The translations under genes and the position numbers were made by a program. Below are positions 26,385 through 35,033 of a DNA stretch of 64,000 bases, in pieces. This DNA is from Akkermansiaceae bacterium (GTDB taxonomy: Bacteria > Verrucomicrobiota > Verrucomicrobiia > Verrucomicrobiales > Akkermansiaceae), in contig CAIZNN010000278.1 in the NCBI GenBank assembly GCA_903934285.1, positions 47,124 to 111,123 on the forward strand, written 5' to 3'. Positions within the stretch are counted from its first letter, which is position 1. Every line of letters begins with the position of its first letter. The notes under the pieces are model-generated. The model saw only the letters and a list, made by a program, of their open reading frames with translations, had not been told where the DNA came from and did no database searches.

Positions 26385-26711
26385 CACAAGGATATCCTCG
26401 AGGAGGGGTATCCGGTTGAATCGCCGCGCAGGGCCGCTCCAAAATGGTGGGTGAGAGGTTTGCTCCCGAGGATGTGGCCGGGCGGATCGGACGACTGGCG
26501 ACCTCTGGGAAAGCGTGCCGGAGGATCGGAGGGCACACCCGGCAACACGCTCGGGAGCGGTTTGCAGCGCCCAAGCTTACATCAGGGCTTCAAAGCAATT
26601 TACCGGCAAGTTCTCGAACTTTGGCCAACAATCGTTAATACAGATGCATACGTTGAGAAGCAATTGTTTCAGGTTGATCTCGCGGGCGTGGCCCGAGAGA
26701 GTGACTGAGCG
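26385..26711 (+). pseudogene. Decayed GT4 3' end, right copy of the direct repeat
   Basis: This segment matches 22105-22431. Frame by frame it still encodes HKDILEEG, MVGERFAPEDVAGRIGRL and CRRIGGHTRQHARERFAAP, but frameshifts break the protein. The non-coding tail ending CACTGAGCG/GACTGAGCG is also shared. No 5' part of a GT gene precedes it. The following deacetylase gene probably takes its start codon from the tail of this fragment (GTG at 26701). Confidence 0.82.
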
Positions 26712-27669
26712 GCGGGAGGAACGGGATGGCTTCGTCGATATCATCATGATCCACGGAGTGCATGATTCCTCGATGTTACACCACGGGCTTCCTCCGACGA
26801 GCAGTGCATCCCTCGAGTCGTTCCGGGCGAATCTTGAATCCCTCGCGAGGGTTCGTGAGGTGATCCGCCTATCGGAGGCGGTCGCGATCCTTGAGCAGGG
26901 TAACCGCCCTAAGAGGCGCTATGCAGTGCTGACCTTCGACGACAGTCTTGCGTGCACCAGTCGGGTTGCGATTTCAGAGGTGCTACGGGTGGGAATTTCC
27001 GCGACCGTGTTTGTGTCAACTGAGATTCTCGACACTGGCGAGCCATATTGGTGGCTTCGCCTCGATCATGCCTGGCGGCACGCCAAGGTCGAACACGCCC
27101 GTATCTCAGGACCGCAGGGCGAGACCGTGGTGATCCAGAGGGGGGATCACGCTTCGTTGGGCCGTGCCAAGAAGATCCTGCGGGCAATGCGAGCGGACCA
27201 TCGGGATTGCGAGGTAAGGAGTGTCGAGCAAACCTACGGTGCACACTTGTCAGATCCCGCTACCGAGTATCCGTATGCGGAAGCGTTGACTTGGGCCGAG
27301 GTCCGTGGACTTGCGGCCGTGGGGATCGAGATTGGCTCACATACAGTCACTCATCCCAACCTCGAGCTACTAGCCCGGGATGAAGTCTTGCGGGAACTGG
27401 GGGAGTCCAAGGCGCGGATCGAACGGGAACTTTGCATGCCGTGCCCGAGTTTCTGCTATCCTTACGGCAAGTATTCGCCCGAGATGCCGGATCTTGTCCG
27501 CGAGGCGGGCTACAAGTGCGCGACGTCTACGATTTCCCCCGGACGGAATCTTGCCGGTCAGAATCCTTTCCTACTCCGGAGATACTCGATCACATCGGAG
27601 CCTTACAAACTCGGCTACGAACTTTCAGGTTTTCCAAGAATGCTAAGGAGTTGTGGCGGGCGGAGCTGA
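26701..27669 (+). CDS. NodB-type polysaccharide deacetylase
   Basis: With the GTG start at 26701 the protein has 322 residues; an ATG at 26746 is the alternative. NodB motifs: AVLTFDDSLA with D80-D81, IGSHTVTHPNL with H214 and H218 as metal ligands, FCYPYGKYSPEM, and the C-terminal CATSTISPGRNL. There is no signal peptide, so it probably acts on a cytoplasmic or lipid-linked glycan, or deacetylates a precursor. Decayed copies of two other local genes flank it (26385-26711 and 27722-27905), which suggests rearrangement around it. Confidence 0.83.
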   Translation: MTERREERDGFVDIIMIHGVHDSSMLHHGLPPTSSASLESFRANLESLARVREVIRLSEAVAILEQGNRPKRRYAVLTFDDSLACTSRVAISEVLRVGISATVFVSTEILDTGEPYWWLRLDHAWRHAKVEHARISGPQGETVVIQRGDHASLGRAKKILRAMRADHRDCEVRSVEQTYGAHLSDPATEYPYAEALTWAEVRGLAAVGIEIGSHTVTHPNLELLARDEVLRELGESKARIERELCMPCPSFCYPYGKYSPEMPDLVREAGYKCATSTISPGRNLAGQNPFLLRRYSITSEPYKLGYELSGFPRMLRSCGGRS

Positions 27670-27721
27670 AGCGCACCAAATCAAGAGGACCACCGTGGGC
27701 TGCGTTTGGCTAATCACAGGA

Positions 27722-27905
27722 AAATAGCCAGCTGGTACTATCGGTTGACTACGTGGTCTTCGGCAATGGCAGTGGTGACGTGCGGCGGCACGTTACCAGA
27801 CCAAGCGCGCGGATGGCGCGGATTTGAGTGGAGTTAGGCATGCCCTTGACGGTGCTTCTCCAGGTCAGGGAGTTTCCGGCCTGCGGGCGGGAGCGGACTT
27901 GACTG
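27722..27905 (+). pseudogene. Decayed 5' fragment of a WalW-like deacetylase gene
   Basis: This stretch matches the first ~190 bp of the intact gene at 35034: TTGACTACGTGGTCTTCGGC against TCGACTATGAGGTTTTCGGC, then shared AGTGGTGACGTGCG-CGGCAC. A later block CCCTTGACGGTGCTTCTCCA corresponds to CCATTGACAGTGTTCTTCGA. Stops and indels make it non-coding. Its parent lies 7.3 kb downstream. The rest of the 312-bp gap (27670-27721 and 27906-27981) shows nothing recognisable. Confidence 0.75.
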
Positions 27906-27981
27906 CTAGATTCGATGGGTTGCAATCCGGCCGAGGAGATCCGGGACTGGTTCCGTCGAGGCACAACAGCTTGACCCGGAT

Positions 27982-28713
27982 ATGGCGCTTAGGGGGACAA
28001 TTTCACGACGCTTACGAAACATGCATAATGCGAGCAGATTACTGGTCAGGATCTTAAGCTGGTTCCGCCTGTCTCAAGCTTTGTTGGGTGGTCATCGGTA
28101 CTACTCGCAATTTGAGCATCAATATTGCCCTGAAGATTTTCGGGCTTGTGGCGAGGGAACGGTCATATGCAAGGGGGTCTGCTTTCTTTCCACAAATCGA
28201 GTAACGATTGGAAAGTGTGCTTACATCGCGCCCGGATGCTATATCCATGCGGGCGGCGGATTTCATTTGGGTGACTATTCAGGCTTGGGCGCTGGAACGA
28301 CTATAATTACAATAGAACACCATCACGCAGGAGCCGAAAGTATTCCATTTGGGGAGTTGAGGCTTGTCAAGCCGGTCTATATCGAGGATTATGTCTGGGT
28401 TGGAGCGAATGTGTCCATTCTTCCAGGTGTTAGAGTCGGGGAAGGGGCGATCTTGGGTCTTGGGAGTGTCGTGTCGAGGGATGTCCCAGCAATGGCCATT
28501 GTGATGGGAAATCCTGCTCAAGTCATTGGCCATCGCAATCAAAAGGCATTCGAACAATTGAAGGCTCAAGGAGCCGCAAGGTCGCCTGCGGAAAGATCCG
28601 ACAAATTATGGATACCTCCGCTCACCCGCCGGAAATATGCCGCGATTCTGAAGGAATTCGGCTTTGATGAGCAGGATTATGTTGCCTATAAGCGTGGACC
28701 CGGCCATGACTAG
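27982..28713 (+). CDS. Hexapeptide-repeat (left-handed beta-helix) acyltransferase
   Basis: The 243-residue protein has successive [LIV]-G-x4 turns (VTIGKCAYIAPGCYIHAG, YIEDYVWVGANVSILPG, VRVGEGAILGLGSVVSRDV) followed by GNPAQVIGHR, the end of a WbbJ/maltose O-acetyltransferase-type LbH domain. His-rich TIEHHHAGAES may contribute to the active site. The N-terminus is uncertain: ATG at 27982 or 28021. Neither has a good ribosome site. It probably O-acylates an EPS sugar with an acyl-CoA donor. The gene is somewhat richer in A+T than its neighbours. Confidence 0.8.
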   Translation: MALRGTISRRLRNMHNASRLLVRILSWFRLSQALLGGHRYYSQFEHQYCPEDFRACGEGTVICKGVCFLSTNRVTIGKCAYIAPGCYIHAGGGFHLGDYSGLGAGTTIITIEHHHAGAESIPFGELRLVKPVYIEDYVWVGANVSILPGVRVGEGAILGLGSVVSRDVPAMAIVMGNPAQVIGHRNQKAFEQLKAQGAARSPAERSDKLWIPPLTRRKYAAILKEFGFDEQDYVAYKRGPGHD

Positions 28714-28756
28714 AGTCCCCGAAACCGCCAACGTGTTGTCGTTAGGTCAAATTCTT

Positions 28757-28817
28757 CGACTTGCGACTTGCGACTTGCGACTTGGGTCTTGTCGTCTTGG
28801 GTCTGAGGCGAAGCCTC
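28757..28817. repeat. Heptamer tract (CGACTTG units) with small palindrome
   Basis: From 28757 the unit CGACTTG is repeated with a strict 7-bp step four times, then decays (GGTCTTG, then an 8-bp TCGTCTTG). At 28805-28817 a palindrome GAGGC-GAA-GCCTC follows. Read on the other strand the tract gives CAAGTCG/CAAGACG units like those at 38523-38576. The rest of the 330-bp gap 28714-29043 shows no gene. Confidence 0.8.
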
Positions 28818-29043
28818 GCTAGTCATAGCATTCGCTGCACTACCTCCGGAACTCGGAAGATGCCGACAATTCCCAATCCTTACAGGCAGCGCACGCCGCT
28901 GCTCCTGCCGTCCGCCAGCGACTGGGTATCATCTGATCATAGGGTCCACTTCATCATGGATGCTGTTGTGGCGTTGGACTCGAGTCGGGTCCGGACCAAC
29001 CACCGTGGCACCGGAATGGAAAATCGGCGATATTAGCACGAAA

Positions 29044-30531
29044 ATGAACATCGCACAGACCCTATTATCCCGTGGTGAGGATGCCGCAGTGGCTTTGATT
29101 GGAAAAGACGCCAGCTTGACTTACCGGGAACTTCGGCACAACGTCGCCAGGCTGGCCGGAGGTCTGCTGGCGCGAGGACACTGCAAGGGTGCCCGCATCG
29201 GGATTTGTTCTGAAAACAACTTCTTCTTTGTGACAGGCTATCTGGGGATCCTGCGTGCTGGCCTGGTCGCGGTGCCCTTTCAGGCCGAGATCACGGAAAA
29301 CACATTTGGGAGGATTGTCGCTGACGCGGGCATCACGGAGGTACTGGTATCAAGGCGTTCCCTGAACCGACTCCGGCCATGGGCCAAGGCGGCTGGGGTA
29401 ATCTTCCTGACCGAAGCGGAGATGGAGACTTCTTCTGGCGATCCGCCCCAACGGATGCCCGACATGGAACCGGGCGATTTGGCCGCCCTGATGTTTACCT
29501 CAGGATCAACGGGTGAACCCAAAGGTGTCATGGTTAGCCACAGCAACATCGACTGCAATACGAGGGACATCATTGCCTATATGGGTTTGACGGCGAATGA
29601 CAGAGTTATGGTGGTCCTGCCGTTCCACTACTGCTTTGGCGCGTCGTTGCTGCACACCCATCTGATGGCTGGCGGATCAATGGTGCTGAATAATGAGTTC
29701 ATGTACCCGGAAACGGTGATGAAGGAGATGCAGGAAAAGGAATGCACCGGTCTCGCTGGAGTTCCCTCCACCTATCAGATCCTGCTGCGCAAATCGCGTT
29801 TCCGCGAGCTGGCGTTTCCCAAGTTGCGCTGGCTCCAGCAGGCCGGAGGAAGACTGCCGGATCCATACATCCGGGAGATTCTCCAGTCATTTCCCGCGAT
29901 TCGGTACTATCTGATGTACGGCCAAACCGAGGCAACAGCGCGCTTGAGCTATCTGCCACCCGAGCGGTTGCCCGACAAGCTTGGCTCGATCGGCATGGGA
30001 TTGCCATCGACTCATCTGGAAGTGCTGAAGCCGGACGGTTCACCCGTCATGCCGGGTTCCAACGAGACGGGAGAAATCGTCGCAAGCGGCACCAACATCA
30101 CTCAGGGCTACTGGAATGATCCGGTGGAAACCGCCAGACATTTCAGGAACGGGAAACTCCACACGGGCGACCTTGCACGGGTGGACGTGGATGGTTTCAT
30201 CTTCATCGTGGAGCGGGATCGCGATTTCATCAAGTCCGGCGGAACCAGGGTCAGCTCCAAGGAAGTGCTAGACATCATTGCGGAAATGCCAGCGGTGGTG
30301 GAAGCCGCCGTTGTGGGGTTCCCGCACGACCTGCTAGGCGAAGCGATTCATGCCTTTGTGGTGGTCGCACGCGGCGCGGATCTCGTGCCCGACGATGTGC
30401 ATGCCCATTGCCGCCGCCGGCTACCGACTAACAAGGTGCCCGAGAAGGTGGTTTTCATTGACAACATGCCCCACAACAGCTCTGGAAAGGTGTTGAAATC
30501 CAAGTTAATGGAGATAGACTGGCAAGCCTGA
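29044..30531 (+). CDS. AMP-forming acyl-CoA/acyl-ACP ligase
   Basis: The 495-residue protein is a complete ANL-superfamily enzyme: the P-loop MFTSGSTGEPKG lies at residues 150-161, followed by PSTYQILLRKSRF, YLMYGQTEATAR, LHTGDLARVDVDGFI and the C-terminal lysine motif NSSGKVLKSKL. The start at 29044 is chosen because the N-terminal domain begins there. It activates a carboxylate as adenylate and transfers it to CoA or an acyl carrier protein. The free carrier protein 1 kb downstream at 31572 is the likely partner. Similar ligases are part of exosortase-associated loci. The next gene begins 10 bp later. Confidence 0.86.
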   Translation: MNIAQTLLSRGEDAAVALIGKDASLTYRELRHNVARLAGGLLARGHCKGARIGICSENNFFFVTGYLGILRAGLVAVPFQAEITENTFGRIVADAGITEVLVSRRSLNRLRPWAKAAGVIFLTEAEMETSSGDPPQRMPDMEPGDLAALMFTSGSTGEPKGVMVSHSNIDCNTRDIIAYMGLTANDRVMVVLPFHYCFGASLLHTHLMAGGSMVLNNEFMYPETVMKEMQEKECTGLAGVPSTYQILLRKSRFRELAFPKLRWLQQAGGRLPDPYIREILQSFPAIRYYLMYGQTEATARLSYLPPERLPDKLGSIGMGLPSTHLEVLKPDGSPVMPGSNETGEIVASGTNITQGYWNDPVETARHFRNGKLHTGDLARVDVDGFIFIVERDRDFIKSGGTRVSSKEVLDIIAEMPAVVEAAVVGFPHDLLGEAIHAFVVVARGADLVPDDVHAHCRRRLPTNKVPEKVVFIDNMPHNSSGKVLKSKLMEIDWQA

Positions 30532-30541
30532 ACCCCTTATC

Positions 30542-31510
30542 GTGAGACACTACGTACTCTGGATTGCAATGGTGCTCGTACCGGTGGCAGGCACTATTGT
30601 CTTGCTATTGCCGGTCGGCGAAATTAATGACGCCTGTATGTCTGTGATTGAACATCCGGTGAGGGCCAAGGCACTTGATCTGTCGAGCTATCCTGAGGGA
30701 ACCCCGGAGCGACCGGTTCATCTTCTGTTCATGCACCACTCCTGCGGCGGGCAGTTGCTGGCCGCGCCAGGGCCGGACGTTGGCACCAACTCCATACACA
30801 GCACGCACCCCAACGGTGGCGGTTTACGGGCGCGTCTGGAAAATGCCTCCTATCTGGTTCACGAGGCCTCCTATGATAGCCGGATCGGCCAGGCGACGGA
30901 CATCTTCGACTGGCCACCCAAGTTCCGCGACCGGATGGCCGACATACTGGCCTGCGATTCACAGGACCTCCGCCATACCAATGGACGCCGCAACCAAATC
31001 GTGGTTTTCAAGTCATGCTTTCCTAACAACGTCTTTCGTTCCGAAGGCCACGCGCCCGGCAAAGCGGAGGGGCCCGACCTGACCGTATGGAATGCCAAGG
31101 CGGCCTACGCGGCGCTGCTGCCTGAATTCGCGAAACACCCAGATGTCCTCTTCGTCTGTGTGACGGCCCCGCCGCTGGCCCCGAAATCGGCGCCGAAGCC
31201 TCTTTGGCGGCAACTAGTGAGCATGGTGCGAGGGCCTGCATATGACGCCGTCGAAGCCGCCCGGTTGGCCCGGGAGTTCAACAACTGGTTGGTTGACCAG
31301 AATGGCTGGCTGAACACCAGTACACTGACCAATGTGGTGATCTTCGACTATTATGATATTCTGACGGGTGAGGGAGTATCCAATGTGTCTGTTTATCCCA
31401 CTGGAGACGGTTTTGACAGCCACCCGAGCTCGGCAGGAAATCAACGAGCAGCCGAGGCATTCGAACGCTTCCTCAACAGGGCAGTGCGACGGGCTGGCAT
31501 CACCCCTTGA
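30542..31510 (+). CDS. Membrane-anchored SGNH-hydrolase-like protein
   Basis: The start is GTG at 30542. Residues 5-25 form one membrane helix or uncleaved signal, and the rest is exported or periplasmic. HLLFMHHSCGGQLL near residue 63 sits where the SGNH nucleophile block would be, and GDGFDSHPSSAGNQRAAEAF near residues 296-315 gives a C-terminal D-x-x-H-like motif. No close family is recognised, so the hydrolase assignment is tentative. Its place between the acyl ligase and the acyl carrier protein suggests a role in moving or removing an acyl group on the glycan, like AlgX/AlgJ-type proteins in function only. Confidence 0.55.
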   Translation: MRHYVLWIAMVLVPVAGTIVLLLPVGEINDACMSVIEHPVRAKALDLSSYPEGTPERPVHLLFMHHSCGGQLLAAPGPDVGTNSIHSTHPNGGGLRARLENASYLVHEASYDSRIGQATDIFDWPPKFRDRMADILACDSQDLRHTNGRRNQIVVFKSCFPNNVFRSEGHAPGKAEGPDLTVWNAKAAYAALLPEFAKHPDVLFVCVTAPPLAPKSAPKPLWRQLVSMVRGPAYDAVEAARLAREFNNWLVDQNGWLNTSTLTNVVIFDYYDILTGEGVSNVSVYPTGDGFDSHPSSAGNQRAAEAFERFLNRAVRRAGITP

Positions 31511-31571
31511 TAGTTGGAAGCTAAGGGCAGAACAACGTGGCGAACGAACATAACAAGAAGGGCATAATCAA

Positions 31572-31844
31572 ATGAATCATCTTGATGACATACGAAATTT
31601 CGTGGTGATGACCTTCCTATTTGGCGACCCGGTTCCCCTGCTGGATGATGCATCCCTCATGGACAGCGGCATTATCGATTCGACCGGCATCCTCGAACTC
31701 ATTACTTTCATGGAAACCACCTACCATGTGACGATCGAGAACGAAGAGATGATTCCCGACAACCTCGACAGCATGAGCAGGCTCGCCCGGTTCCTAGCCA
31801 TGAAACTTGGTAGTACCGCCGCCGTCGCACAAACACCAGTATAG
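31572..31844 (+). CDS. Acyl carrier protein
   Basis: This 90-residue protein has the carrier-protein four-helix layout and the phosphopantetheine site DSGIIDSTGILELI, with Ser37 in D-S-T in place of the usual D-S-L. The acidic helix II (ELITFMETTYHV) fits recognition by partner enzymes. It lies 61 bp after the SGNH-like gene and 17 bp before the NadE-like gene. With the AMP ligase it probably forms an acyl-loading pair dedicated to this locus. Confidence 0.83.
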   Translation: MNHLDDIRNFVVMTFLFGDPVPLLDDASLMDSGIIDSTGILELITFMETTYHVTIENEEMIPDNLDSMSRLARFLAMKLGSTAAVAQTPV

Positions 31845-31861
31845 GGAGGCACTCAACCGTC

Positions 31862-32851
31862 ATGAGCACACCAACATTTTCCGCGGACCTGTTGAAGGTC
31901 GACTGCGCCCGCGAGGCCGACAGAATCACGGTTGTGCTGCGCGAACACGTCCTGCGCCACTTCAAGAAAAAAGGCGTCGTGGTAGCCCTGTCCGGCGGCA
32001 TCGACAGCAGCGTTGTTGGTGCGCTTGCAGTTCGGGCCTTTGGCCGTGAGCGCGTATTTGGCCTGCTCATGCCAGAGCGGGATTCTTCGCCGGCAACGTT
32101 GGCGCTGAGCCGGCACTTGGCCCATCACCTCGGCATCGAATTTGTTCACGAAGACATCACTGGCATTCTCGACGCCGTCGGCTGCTACCACCGGCGGGAC
32201 GAAGCCATCAGGCTCGTGTGCCCCGAATACAGCTCTGGATGGAAATCGAAAATCGTACTGCCCAAGGTGCTGGAGGATGACCAGTACCGCATTTTCTCCC
32301 TCGTGGCGGAATCGCCCGCCGGCGAGCGTTCGGAAGTGCGTCTGACCCTGGCAGCCTATCTCGGGATCGTGGCAGCCACCAATTTCAAACAGCGCACGCG
32401 CAAGATGCTGGAGTATTACCACGCCGACAGACTGAACTATGCGGTCACGGGCACGCCCAACCGGCTAGAATATGACCAAGGGTTCTTCGTCAAACTGGGC
32501 GACGGCGCGGCCGACATCAAGCCCATCGCCCACCTCTACAAGTCGCAGGTTTACCAGATGGCGGAGTTTCTCCAACTGCCGGAAAACATTCGAAACCGGC
32601 CGCCCACCACCGACACCTATTCGCTGCCGCAAAACCAGGAGGAGTTCTACTTCTGCCTGCCGTACGACAAGATGGACTTGGTGCTGTTAGGCAGGAACCA
32701 TGGGGCCTCTGCAGCCGAGGTTGGAGGCACCATGGATTTGCCAGCCGAGCAGATCGAACGCGTCTATCGGGACATTGAATCGAAGCGGCGCATGGCAGCA
32801 TATCTCGGCGCGCCCCCCGTTCTTGTCGAACCCATTTCAGCCGTATACTAA
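31862..32851 (+). CDS. NadE-like PP-loop (ammonia-dependent NAD synthase family) enzyme
   Basis: The 329-residue protein has the PP-loop SGGIDS at residues 44-49. Further NAD-synthase-like blocks follow: a TGTPNRLEYDQGFFVK-type nucleotide site, KLGDGAADIKPIAHLYKSQV and NRPPTTDTYSLPQNQEE. It lacks a nitrilase-type glutaminase domain, so ammonia must come from elsewhere. A housekeeping NAD synthase would be unusual in an EPS operon; the position next to asnB and an acyl carrier protein suggests adenylation and amidation of a sugar acid or acyl group. That role is inferred. An insertion at residues 95-140 differs from the classical NadE layout. Confidence 0.78.
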   Translation: MSTPTFSADLLKVDCAREADRITVVLREHVLRHFKKKGVVVALSGGIDSSVVGALAVRAFGRERVFGLLMPERDSSPATLALSRHLAHHLGIEFVHEDITGILDAVGCYHRRDEAIRLVCPEYSSGWKSKIVLPKVLEDDQYRIFSLVAESPAGERSEVRLTLAAYLGIVAATNFKQRTRKMLEYYHADRLNYAVTGTPNRLEYDQGFFVKLGDGAADIKPIAHLYKSQVYQMAEFLQLPENIRNRPPTTDTYSLPQNQEEFYFCLPYDKMDLVLLGRNHGASAAEVGGTMDLPAEQIERVYRDIESKRRMAAYLGAPPVLVEPISAVY

Positions 32852-32855
32852 CATC

Positions 32856-34847
32856 ATGTGTGGCATCGCTGGCGTATTCAACCGGGCTTCTGGCAAACCG
32901 CCTAACGAGGACCAGCTTCGCCGGATGCTGGCCATGATCAGCCACCGCGGACCTGACGATTTCGGCATACTCCTCGATGGGCCGGTCGGATTGGGCAATG
33001 CTCGCCTGAGTATCATTGACTTGAGTGGCGGCCACCAACCCATTGCCAACGAAGACGGGACTTTGTGGGTGGTCTTCAACGGCGAGATCTTCAATTACGT
33101 CGAACTGCGCCTGGAACTCGAGGCGCTTGGACATCGGTTTACCACCGAATCGGATACCGAGGTGCTGGTGCATCTTTACGAAGAGTACGGTCCGCAATGC
33201 CTGTCCCGTCTCAATGGGCAGTTCGCCTTCGCGATCTGGAATGCACGCGACGAGTCGCTCTTTCTGGCCCGGGATCGACTCGGGGTGCGACCCGTATTCT
33301 ACACGATGCGCGATGGCGACCTTCTGTTCGGATCGGAGATCAAGGCGATTTTGGCTGATCCGCGGGTGCGCGCGGAGATTGACCCGGTCACGCTGGATCA
33401 GATCTTCACCTTCTGGAGCCCACTCTCACCGCGCACGATTTTCAAGGGGGTTGAGGAATTGCCGCCCGGACACTATCTCCTTGCCCGGCGGAACGAATTC
33501 ACCGTCCGCCGGTACTGGGAAATCGATTTTCCAGACGCCTACGAACCGGTCCCGACCCAGCCAAGGAGTTTCAACGACTATTTTGAAGAGTTCTCTAACC
33601 TGTTGGTGGATGCCGCGCGTATCTGCCTGCGGGCGGACGTCCCGGTGGGGGCCTACCTGAGCGGCGGGCTGGATTCATCGGTCATCGCCTCCATCATCCA
33701 GAATCACACCAGCAATCGGCTGCACACGTTTTCCATCGCCTTCAATGACACGAATTTCGACGAAAGCCTTTTCCAACGCCAGATGGCGAACTTCCTAGGT
33801 ACAGGGCATCGGGTGGTCGAGGCAACTCATGAGGATATCGGTCGCGTGTTCCCCGAGGTGATTTGGCACTCCGAGACGCCGCTGATGCGCACCTCGCCCG
33901 CGCCAATGTTCATGCTGTCCAAGTTGGTGCGGGAATGTGGCTACAAGGTCGTGCTCACGGGGGAGGGGGCCGATGAGTTCCTGGCTGGCTATGATATTTT
34001 CAAAGAGGCCAAAGTGCGTCGCTTCTGGGCACGTCAACCAGGATCCAAGTGGCGACCGCGGCTTTTCCAGCGGCTTTATCCTGACGTTGCTGGGCTGGGA
34101 CAGGGCCATCCCGCCTTGCTGGCCGCCTTTTTCCAAGGCGCATTGACCGAACTGGACCTGCCATACTACTCACACGCCATCCGCTGGCGAAATAACCGTC
34201 GTGCTTGCCGCTTCTTCTCGCCAACCGTTCGGGCCGAACTGGCCCGCCAATCGGTCGCCGCTCTGGACCAGGTTGTCTATCCGCCGCAATTTGCCCGCTG
34301 GGGTTCGCTGGAGCGGGCTCAATTCCTCGAAATTTCTATTTTCCTTTCGCAATACCTACTGGCCGCTCAGGGTGATCGCGTGGCCATGGCCCACTCCATC
34401 GAGGGCCGTTATCCCTTCTTGGATGTGCGCGTTGTCGAATTCTGCAATCGCCTGCCCTCAAACCTCAAACTGCGAGGCCTGACAGAAAAATTCCTGCTGA
34501 AGCAAATCGGCCGGAAATATCTGCCACGGGAGATATGGCAACGCCCCAAGCGCCCCTACCGCGCACCTATCCACCGCAGCTTCTTCAATGCGCAGACCGA
34601 GGGATACGTGCGCGAACTGCTGTCCCCGGAGCAAGTCGCCCGGACCGGATGGTTCGACCCGGCGGCGGTGGGCCAACTGGTCGCCAAGGCCCAGCAAAAA
34701 AATACAATTGGAGAAACCGGCGATATGGCGTTGGTGGGCATCATTTCCACACAACTTCTCCACCATCATTTTATCGACCACTTCCCGACACCACCGCCAC
34801 TGCCGACTGACCGGTTAGTGAAAGTCTGCCGCGGACCTTTCCGTTAG
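32856..34847 (+). CDS. asnB: Asparagine-synthase-family amidotransferase
   Basis: The start at 32856 places the catalytic Cys2 (MCGIAGVF) correctly. The class II glutaminase domain shows SHRGPDDFGIL, NGEIFNYVELR and ESDTEVLVHLYEEYG. The synthetase domain has the PP-loop VGAYLSGGLDSSVIASI near residue 265 and VLTGEGADEFLAGYD. At 663 residues it is typical of AsnB-like enzymes in EPS loci, including exosortase-associated amidotransferases. The gene lies 4 bp after the NadE-like gene and is surely co-transcribed. It may amidate uronic acids made by the WbpA-like dehydrogenase, as WbpS-like enzymes do in Pseudomonas O antigens, or feed ammonia to its neighbour. Confidence 0.88.
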   Translation: MCGIAGVFNRASGKPPNEDQLRRMLAMISHRGPDDFGILLDGPVGLGNARLSIIDLSGGHQPIANEDGTLWVVFNGEIFNYVELRLELEALGHRFTTESDTEVLVHLYEEYGPQCLSRLNGQFAFAIWNARDESLFLARDRLGVRPVFYTMRDGDLLFGSEIKAILADPRVRAEIDPVTLDQIFTFWSPLSPRTIFKGVEELPPGHYLLARRNEFTVRRYWEIDFPDAYEPVPTQPRSFNDYFEEFSNLLVDAARICLRADVPVGAYLSGGLDSSVIASIIQNHTSNRLHTFSIAFNDTNFDESLFQRQMANFLGTGHRVVEATHEDIGRVFPEVIWHSETPLMRTSPAPMFMLSKLVRECGYKVVLTGEGADEFLAGYDIFKEAKVRRFWARQPGSKWRPRLFQRLYPDVAGLGQGHPALLAAFFQGALTELDLPYYSHAIRWRNNRRACRFFSPTVRAELARQSVAALDQVVYPPQFARWGSLERAQFLEISIFLSQYLLAAQGDRVAMAHSIEGRYPFLDVRVVEFCNRLPSNLKLRGLTEKFLLKQIGRKYLPREIWQRPKRPYRAPIHRSFFNAQTEGYVRELLSPEQVARTGWFDPAAVGQLVAKAQQKNTIGETGDMALVGIISTQLLHHHFIDHFPTPPPLPTDRLVKVCRGPFR

Positions 34848-35033
34848 AGACAAATTAGTGTATTCCGCATCCGGCGGCGGCACTGCGGCCGGGCATCAGG
34901 GACTTTGAACGCGCAGGTGTTGTACGATGTCGAACAACGAGGGGCGTTTGCTCCAGGCATACCATCTCGGTGGTGGCGGATAGTTTGCCGTGCCCCGCGG
35001 CCATCTCTAACTAATCACCTCGAGAACTTTGAT

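Noticed and set aside
31862..32851. Housekeeping NAD synthase
   Set aside because: Not excluded, but the position 4 bp before asnB in an EPS operon and the altered middle region make a dedicated role more likely; recorded as NadE-like only.
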